A program made the translations under genes and the position numbers. Positions 7,552 to 11,048 of a stretch of DNA of 11,048 nt are shown piece after piece. Position 1 is the first letter of the stretch, and every line of letters starts with the position of its first letter. Under the pieces are notes generated by a model. The model worked only from the letters and a program-made list of their open reading frames with translations. It was not told where the DNA came from and did no database searches. Source of the stretch: Curtobacterium sp. MCPF17_052 (GTDB lineage: Bacteria; Actinomycetota; Actinomycetes; Actinomycetales; Microbacteriaceae); the NCBI RefSeq assembly GCF_003234085.1, contig NZ_QKSD01000023.1, forward strand, positions 1-11,048, read 5' to 3'.

Positions 7552-7591
7552 GACGGAAGGCCCGTGGCGATCCCGCCACGGGCCTCCCGTC
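7552..7591 (-). terminator. hairpin terminator of the small-protein gene
   Basis: An 18-bp stem (7552-7569 with 7574-7591) with a single A/C mismatch at 7557/7586 and an ATCC loop. It lies 20 bp after the stop codon of the 49-residue protein gene and before the kinase promoter candidate, so it separates the two minus-strand units. The sequence is closely related to the hairpin at 4353-4400. Confidence 0.7.
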
Positions 7592-7611
7592 GAGGTGTCG
7601 ACGTCGCTGCG

Positions 7612-7761
7612 TCAGCGCTGCTTCGTCGTCGCCACGAAGAGGTCGTCGAACAGCCCCTGGTCCTCCGTGGGCTGCTCGCCGTGCTTCCAGCGACGGCGCA
7701 GACGGCGGATGGTGGTGATGCGCACCGGATCGACGCCCGGCTCGGTCTCGTACAGGCCCAT
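7612..7761 (-). CDS. small basic protein, 49 residues, unknown function
   Basis: The ATG at 7761 is preceded by AAGGGA at a 6-nt spacing, a fair ribosome binding site. The reading frame extends upstream to 7872, but the residues added there look like a translated leader. The 49-residue product (MGLYETEPGV...) has a strongly basic centre, RRLRRRWKHG at 19-28, then an acidic/hydrophobic segment (GLFDDLFVA, 36-44). There is no signal peptide, membrane helix or cysteine, so it should be cytoplasmic; nucleic-acid or partner binding is possible but unproven. Support for a real gene is the ribosome binding site, a promoter candidate upstream and a dedicated terminator downstream. I do not recognise a family. 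Confidence 0.65.
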   Translation of the reverse strand: MGLYETEPGVDPVRITTIRRLRRRWKHGEQPTEDQGLFDDLFVATTKQR

Positions 7762-7783
7762 GGTGTCCCTTCCCGTCGGCGGT

Positions 7784-7803
7784 GACCCCCGTGTGAGGGG
7801 GTC
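7784..7803 (-). other. hairpin in the leader of the small-protein gene
   Basis: A 7-bp perfect stem GACCCCC/GGGGGTC with a 6-nt loop, located 22 bp upstream of the ATG at 7761 and just above its ribosome binding site. It lies downstream of the promoter candidate at 7862-7889, so it would be in the untranslated leader. It could affect mRNA stability or translation; no known riboswitch or attenuator class is recognised. Confidence 0.4.
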
Positions 7804-7861
7804 CTGGTCGTGTCCGACGGTACGGCCGCATTCGGAGCCACGCCCGGACAAGTAGGTCGAG

Positions 7862-7889
7862 AAGTTACCCATCCGCGTTGCATGGACAA
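7862..7889 (-). promoter_or_regulatory. candidate promoter of the small-protein gene
   Basis: On the minus strand, TTGTCC (7889-7884) and TAACTT (7867-7862) are separated by 16 bp, resembling the -35 and -10 of a housekeeping promoter. The stretch is less GC-rich than its surroundings. It lies between the MarR stop and the small gene and would give a leader of roughly 95 nt. Confidence 0.5.
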
Positions 7890-7926
7890 TTCGCCCGGGC
7901 GCCGACCGAGTGGCCCATAACCTGCC

Positions 7927-8376
7927 TTACGACGTGGGCGGCACCCCGCCGTCGAGCGCCGAGACGATGCGGTCGACGATGCGGACGAGGCGTCGGCGCT
8001 CTCGTTCCGAGAAGGAGGACAGGAGTTCGTGCAACTGCTCGTTGGTGCTGTCCAGCGCCGCTGCGAACACCTGCTCCTGGCCGGGCGTCAGCTCGATGAA
8101 CCGGCTCCGACCGTCCTCCGGGTTCGGGACACGCTGCAGGATCCCCTGACGTTCCAGCCGGTCGATCACGCCCGTCACCGCGGGGCCCGTCAGGCCGAGG
8201 TGCGACGTCAGGTCCTTCACCCGGACCGAACGGTCGCCGCTCCTCGCACGCCAGACGTACTGCAGGACGGACAGGTCCGTGCCGGAGACACCGGTGCGGT
8301 CGCGCAGGCGGTTCCGCAGCGCGGTCGAGGCCTGCTCCAGACGGGTCAGAGCACCCATGACGTCGAGGTCACTCAC
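7927..8376 (-). CDS. MarR-family transcriptional regulator
   Basis: A 149-residue winged-helix regulator of normal MarR length, probably a dimeric DNA-binding repressor released by a small ligand. The start is GTG at 8376, with GAGGAGG 7 nt upstream; the frame stays open further up, but this ribosome binding site decides the start. The dimerisation helices lie at the two ends (about 5-27 and 106-142). The winged helix covers about 52-98: VKDLTSHLGLTGPAVTGVIDRL for the helix-turn-helix (53-74) and the wing NPEDGRSRFIEL (85-96), with the Asp-Gly-Arg wing tip typical of the family. It is transcribed divergently from the AraC-type gene, and a perfect inverted repeat in between is a candidate operator for autoregulation and for control of its neighbour. 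The ligand is unknown. Confidence 0.9.
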   Translation of the reverse strand: MSDLDVMGALTRLEQASTALRNRLRDRTGVSGTDLSVLQYVWRARSGDRSVRVKDLTSHLGLTGPAVTGVIDRLERQGILQRVPNPEDGRSRFIELTPGQEQVFAAALDSTNEQLHELLSSFSERERRRLVRIVDRIVSALDGGVPPTS

Positions 8377-8437
8377 CGGATGCCCTCCTCGGTGCGTCGC
8401 GGCGCACCGGAGTGGGGACCGGCGTGCTCGCCGCAAG

Positions 8438-8451
8438 GGTATCCAGATACC
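8438..8451. promoter_or_regulatory. inverted repeat, candidate MarR operator
   Basis: GGTATC-CA-GATACC, a perfect 6-2-6 inverted repeat, lies 61 bp upstream of the MarR start and 29 bp upstream of the AraC-type start at 8481. Size, symmetry and position between divergent genes fit an operator. Which protein binds it is inferred. Confidence 0.5.
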
Positions 8452-8480
8452 GCTGGTCCCGAGCACAGTGTGGTGACGAC

Positions 8481-9494
8481 GTGAGCGAGCCGCTGGCTCC
8501 GGAACCCCGTGAGACCCGGGAGGTGGCCGGACGGGAGGCACCCGCCGACACCGCGGTGCCGGTGCGTTTCGAGGTGGCCGGCTCCGACCCCGACGCCGCC
8601 GTCCGCGACCTCGCCGGCATCTACTCGGGCAAGCAGTGGCTGTCACGACGGACCGAGGGGGAGTACTCCTACCGGTACACGGCGGTCGGCGACTCCGAGG
8701 TGTCGATGCGCCGGTCCACCATGAACGGCTTCCTCCGCGGCGCGTCGGCACCCGGAGACGACCTGGTGATGAGCTGGCTCACCGCGGGCTCCGGCACGCC
8801 GGACGTCCTCCGTGACCGGGTCGCCCTGCGTGTCGGAGTGCCGATGCTCTTCCCGGCGCACCGCGACGTCGTCTTCGTGGCCACCGACTACGACCAGCAG
8901 CTCGTCCACCTCGACCGTGGGTTCGTCCGGGAGGTCGCCGCCGAACGCTTCGACGTGGGCACGCGGGAGATGCGCTTCGACCACCTGCGGCCCGCGGACA
9001 GCCTGATCGTGCGGCAGTGGCGGGACTCCCTCGGTGCCCTGGCCCGCGCACTGCGGGAGGGCGGGACCGGTTCCCTGGTCTGGCACGAGGCGAAGCGGCA
9101 GACCGTCGACGCCTTCCTGCGGGTCGTCCCGCCGCAGCTCGACCAGCTGCCCGCGGAACTGCTGCACCCGCGGCAGGCGAAGCTCCGCGCCGCCGTCGAG
9201 CACATCCACGCCCATGCCGACGACCCGATCACGATCACCGAGTTGGCGCAGGTCGCGGGGCTCAGCGTCCGCAGCGTGCAGGAGGCGTTCCGGCGCACCT
9301 TCGGGGTGTCGCCGCTGAGCTACCTGCGGCAGGTGCGGCTGGACCGGGTGCACGAAGAGCTGCTCGGGCTCGACCCCAGGACGGTCTCGGTCGGGCAGGT
9401 CGCCACCCGCTGGGGCTTCGCGCACCTCGGACGGTTCTCGGCGTCGTACGCGGAGCGGTTCGGCGAGTACCCGAAGCAGACGCTGCGGCGCTGA
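8481..9494 (+). CDS. AraC-family transcriptional regulator
   Basis: A 337-residue regulator when read from GTG 8481 (MSEPLAPEP...). The frame is open from GTG 8412, but that start would place the candidate operator inside the gene and add an arginine-rich, non-conserved-looking N-terminus, so 8481 is preferred. Neither start has a clear Shine-Dalgarno sequence. The N-terminal half (about 28-205) resembles the AraC-binding-like sensing domain found in this family. The C-terminus carries the double helix-turn-helix: first at 250-275 (ITELAQVAGLSVRSVQEAFRRTFG), second at 302-328 (VGQVATRWGFAHLGRFSASYAERFG), then EYPKQTLR, the usual end. It is likely an activator or dual regulator in the cytoplasm. 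Divergent MarR and the downstream transporter (63 bp, same strand) are its likely regulatory context; the inducer is unknown. Confidence 0.88.
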   Translation: MSEPLAPEPRETREVAGREAPADTAVPVRFEVAGSDPDAAVRDLAGIYSGKQWLSRRTEGEYSYRYTAVGDSEVSMRRSTMNGFLRGASAPGDDLVMSWLTAGSGTPDVLRDRVALRVGVPMLFPAHRDVVFVATDYDQQLVHLDRGFVREVAAERFDVGTREMRFDHLRPADSLIVRQWRDSLGALARALREGGTGSLVWHEAKRQTVDAFLRVVPPQLDQLPAELLHPRQAKLRAAVEHIHAHADDPITITELAQVAGLSVRSVQEAFRRTFGVSPLSYLRQVRLDRVHEELLGLDPRTVSVGQVATRWGFAHLGRFSASYAERFGEYPKQTLRR

Positions 9495-9539
9495 GGCGCG
9501 TCTGTCGGACACCCGGAGGCGTGCCTGCCGGACACCCGG
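9494..9539 (+). repeat. two tandem 23-bp direct repeats
   Basis: Units 9494-9516 and 9517-9539 match at 20 of 23 positions; a partial third copy (AGGCGC) follows at 9540. The array starts in the stop codon of the AraC-type gene and ends just before the transporter's -10 candidate. Each unit contains (T/C)CGGACACCCGG, which can form a small hairpin, so it may act in termination or regulation; function not shown. Confidence 0.6.
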
Positions 9540-9545
9540 AGGCGC

Positions 9546-9551
9546 TACGGT
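9546..9551 (+). promoter_or_regulatory. candidate -10 element for leaderless transporter transcript
   Basis: TACGGT followed by 6 nt and the ATG at 9558. The only purine-rich candidate ribosome binding site (GGAGG at 9538-9542) is 15 nt from the ATG, too far to be typical, so a leaderless start is more likely. No convincing -35 is seen. Confidence 0.5.
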
Positions 9552-9557
9552 TCCGCC

Positions 9558-10949
9558 ATGACCGGTACGCCGATGACCGCCGAGGCACCGCCGACCCCGC
9601 TCCGGCGTCGAGCGCTGGTGTCGTGGGCGCTCTGGGACTGGGGCTCCGCCGCCTTCAACGCGGTCGTCACGACGTTCGTGTTCAGCACGTACCTGGCCAG
9701 CCGGGCGTTCGTCGACCCGGCACTCGTCGCCGCCGAGGACTCGTCGTCCGCCGCGGCCGCCGCCGTCGAGCGCGAACTCGCCCACAACGCCGCGGTGGTC
9801 TCCACGGCGCTGACGATCGCCGGCATCGTCGTCGCCCTCGTCGCACCGGCGATCGGTCGGCTCGCGGACACGTCCGGCCACCGGAAGCGTTCGGTGCTCA
9901 TCGCCACGATCGGCATCGTCCTGTCGATCGTCGGCATGGTCTTCGTCGCGCCCGAGCAGCCGTACCTCGTGCTCGGGGCGGCCCTCATCGGCATCGGCAC
10001 CGTCGCCTACGAGATCGCCTGCGTCGGCTACAACGCGATGATCGGCCAGGTCGCCAGCGGATCGAAGACCGGCCGCGTCTCCGCGATCGGCTGGGCCGCC
10101 GGGTACTTCGGCGGCATCGTGCTGCTCATCGTGCTGCTGCTGCTCTGCATCCAGGACTTCGGCGTCACCGGCAAGGGTGGCCTCCTGCAGTTGCCTGCGA
10201 CCGTCGCGACCGGGCAGTGGGACGTCCGTGTCGCGATCGGCATCGCCGCCGTCTGGCTCGCCGTCAGCTCGATCCCGCTGTTCGTCGTCGTCCCGGAGGC
10301 GCCCGCCGACCCCGACCGCCGCGCGTCCATCTGGTCCGCCTACGCCGACCTCGGCCGCGACGTCGCCCGGCTCTGGCACACCCGGCGGAACGTGCTGGCC
10401 TTCCTGCTCGCCAGCGCGGTGTTCCGCGACGGCGTCGGCGCGGTGTTCACCTTCGGCGGCATCATCGCCGCGCAGGTGTTCGGCTTCAGTCCGTCCGGCG
10501 TCATCATGTTCGCGATCGTGGCGAACGTCGTCGCCGGCATCTCCACCGTGGTCTCCGGACGGCTCGACGACCGCTTCGGGTCCCGGCCGCTCATCATGGT
10601 GTCGCTCGTCGGCCTGTCGGTGTTCGGCACCGCGGTGCTCTTCGCCGGGTCCGCGCAGGCGTCGTTCTGGGTGCTCGGTCTCGGGCTCTGCATGTTCGTC
10701 GGGCCGGTGCAGTCGTCCTCCCGTGCGTACCTGGCGAAGCTGGCGACGCCCGGCCGCGAGGGGGAGCTGTTCGGCCTGTACGCCACGACCGGGCGGGCGG
10801 CGTCGTTCATCGCGCCGGCGCTGTTCGGGGTCGCGGTGACGATCGGCGGCTCGACGCGGTACGGGATCCTCGGCGTCGTCGTGGTGCTCATCGCCGGACT
10901 CGTGCTCATGGCCTTCGTCCGCGACGAGCCCGCAGCGCCCGCCGCCTGA
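9558..10949 (+). CDS. MFS transporter, UMF1 / Atg22-like family
   Basis: A 463-residue inner-membrane protein with about 12 predicted helices. The N-terminal ALWDWGSAAFNAVVTTFVF (24-42) is the signature of the UMF1/Atg22-like branch of the major facilitator superfamily. An MFS motif-A loop occurs in each half: GRLADTSGHRKR (100-111) and GRLDDRFGSRP (334-344). The conserved QSSSRAYLAKLATP (385-398) precedes the last helices. The central cytoplasmic loop is about residues 247-278. Eukaryotic Atg22 exports amino acids from the vacuole, but the bacterial members have no settled substrate, so only export or uptake of a small solute can be claimed. ATG 9558 is chosen because it has a -10-like TACGGT at leaderless spacing; ATG 9573 (codon 6) is an alternative. 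It follows the AraC-type gene by 63 bp and may be controlled by it. Confidence 0.9.
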   Translation: MTGTPMTAEAPPTPLRRRALVSWALWDWGSAAFNAVVTTFVFSTYLASRAFVDPALVAAEDSSSAAAAAVERELAHNAAVVSTALTIAGIVVALVAPAIGRLADTSGHRKRSVLIATIGIVLSIVGMVFVAPEQPYLVLGAALIGIGTVAYEIACVGYNAMIGQVASGSKTGRVSAIGWAAGYFGGIVLLIVLLLLCIQDFGVTGKGGLLQLPATVATGQWDVRVAIGIAAVWLAVSSIPLFVVVPEAPADPDRRASIWSAYADLGRDVARLWHTRRNVLAFLLASAVFRDGVGAVFTFGGIIAAQVFGFSPSGVIMFAIVANVVAGISTVVSGRLDDRFGSRPLIMVSLVGLSVFGTAVLFAGSAQASFWVLGLGLCMFVGPVQSSSRAYLAKLATPGREGELFGLYATTGRAASFIAPALFGVAVTIGGSTRYGILGVVVVLIAGLVLMAFVRDEPAAPAA

Positions 10950-10960
10950 GGCGCGGGCGC
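10935..10960 (+). terminator. possible terminator overlapping the transporter stop codon
   Basis: GCGCCCGC (10935-10942) pairs with GCGGGCGC (10953-10960), and a further three pairs follow after a one-base bulge, with TGA of the stop codon in the loop. There is no U-run. Such a hairpin may end the transporter transcript, but GC-rich coding ends form stems easily, so confidence is low. Confidence 0.35.
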
Positions 10961-10987
10961 CTTGCCGCCCCGCCCCGCCCCCTCTAC

Positions 10988-11048
10988 CTGTCTCTTATAC
11001 ACCTCTCCCAGCCCCCGAGACCCCCGAGCAACTCGTATTCCGTCTTCT
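10988..11048 (+). other. Illumina Nextera adapter read-through, not genomic
   Basis: Bases 10988-11021 match the 34-nt Nextera read-2 transposase adapter at 31 of 34 positions, beginning CTGTCTCTTATACAC. An 8-nt index-like segment follows (11022-11029), then 11030-11048 match the start of the i7/P7 flow-cell adapter at 17 of 19 positions. The order adapter, index, P7 is exactly that of a library read-through. The mismatches look like low-quality base calls at a read end. The C-rich stretch just before it (about 10961-10987) may also contain errors. Confidence 0.96.

Noticed and set aside
7892..7901. CGCCCGGGCG palindrome after the MarR gene as a terminator
   Set aside because: Ten bases with no room for a loop, common by chance at this GC content; kept out of the terminator calls.
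8412..8480. Longer start (GTG 8412) for the AraC-type gene
   Set aside because: It would put the inverted repeat inside the coding sequence, adds an Arg-rich tail without a domain and has no ribosome binding site; 8481 is a better, though still unproven, start.
8643..10379. 578-codon open frame on the minus strand across the AraC-type and transporter genes
   Set aside because: It spans two well-supported plus-strand genes and the gap between them, with no ribosome binding site or domain.
10340..11002. Minus-strand frame starting with VYKRQ/MYKRQ
   Set aside because: Its first codons are adapter sequence and the rest is antisense to the transporter gene.
1..11048. Defence system, CRISPR array, prophage or transposon
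   Set aside because: Looked for on both strands: no cas, nuclease-helicase, toxin-antitoxin, integrase or transposase motifs, no regular spacer-repeat array and no target-site duplications. The transposon-like end at 10988 is the sequencing adapter.

Overview
The window is about 11 kb of very GC-rich DNA with closely spaced genes, GTG as well as ATG starts, probable leaderless starts and GC-rich hairpin terminators without U-runs. This fits a high-GC actinobacterium. The gene content and terminator style look like Microbacteriaceae, perhaps Curtobacterium, but that placement is inference and no marker gene here proves it. The right end is not genomic: the last 61 bases (10988-11048) are an error-bearing Illumina Nextera adapter, so the window reaches a contig end there. 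The left end cuts into an open reading frame.

Layout. (1) 3-2528, plus strand: a 5'-truncated membrane protein that joins a GH26-like glycoside hydrolase fold to an OpgC-type membrane acyltransferase. (2) 2633-4186, minus strand, convergent with it: an acyl-CoA synthetase/ligase of the AMP-binding family. A 46-bp perfect palindrome between the two should terminate both. (3) 4457-5356, minus: a secreted protein of unknown function with a clear signal peptide. (4) 5474-7512, minus: a two-component system, with the NarL/DesK-type sensor kinase first and a LuxR/NarL-type response regulator overlapping it by 7 nt. (5) 7612-7761, minus: a 49-residue basic small protein. (6) 7927-8376, minus: a MarR-type repressor, divergent from (7) 8481-9494, plus: an AraC-type regulator. 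A perfect 6-2-6 inverted repeat lies between these two. (8) 9558-10949, plus: an MFS transporter of the UMF1/Atg22-like group.

How they may work together. The kinase and regulator form one operon. The secreted protein lies immediately downstream of the regulator and has three spaced copies of a heptamer in its leader, so it is a natural candidate target. The MarR/AraC pair probably shares control of its intergenic region, and the AraC protein may control the transporter 63 bp downstream. The cell-surface glucan/acyl-transfer protein and the acyl-CoA ligase are convergent neighbours with separate transcription, so a shared pathway is not implied.

Non-coding structure. Three intergenic hairpins share the stem core GACGGGAGGC/GCCTCCCGTC (one with a single base change), each just 3' of a gene. 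Two genes (kinase and transporter) have TACGGT exactly 6 nt before the start codon, which suggests leaderless transcription. No gene-free stretch exceeds 300 bases; the longest is 4187-4456. I see no rRNA, tRNA, CRISPR array, transposase, phage gene or defence system. Overall this is an ordinary chromosomal region with a few points worth following up.
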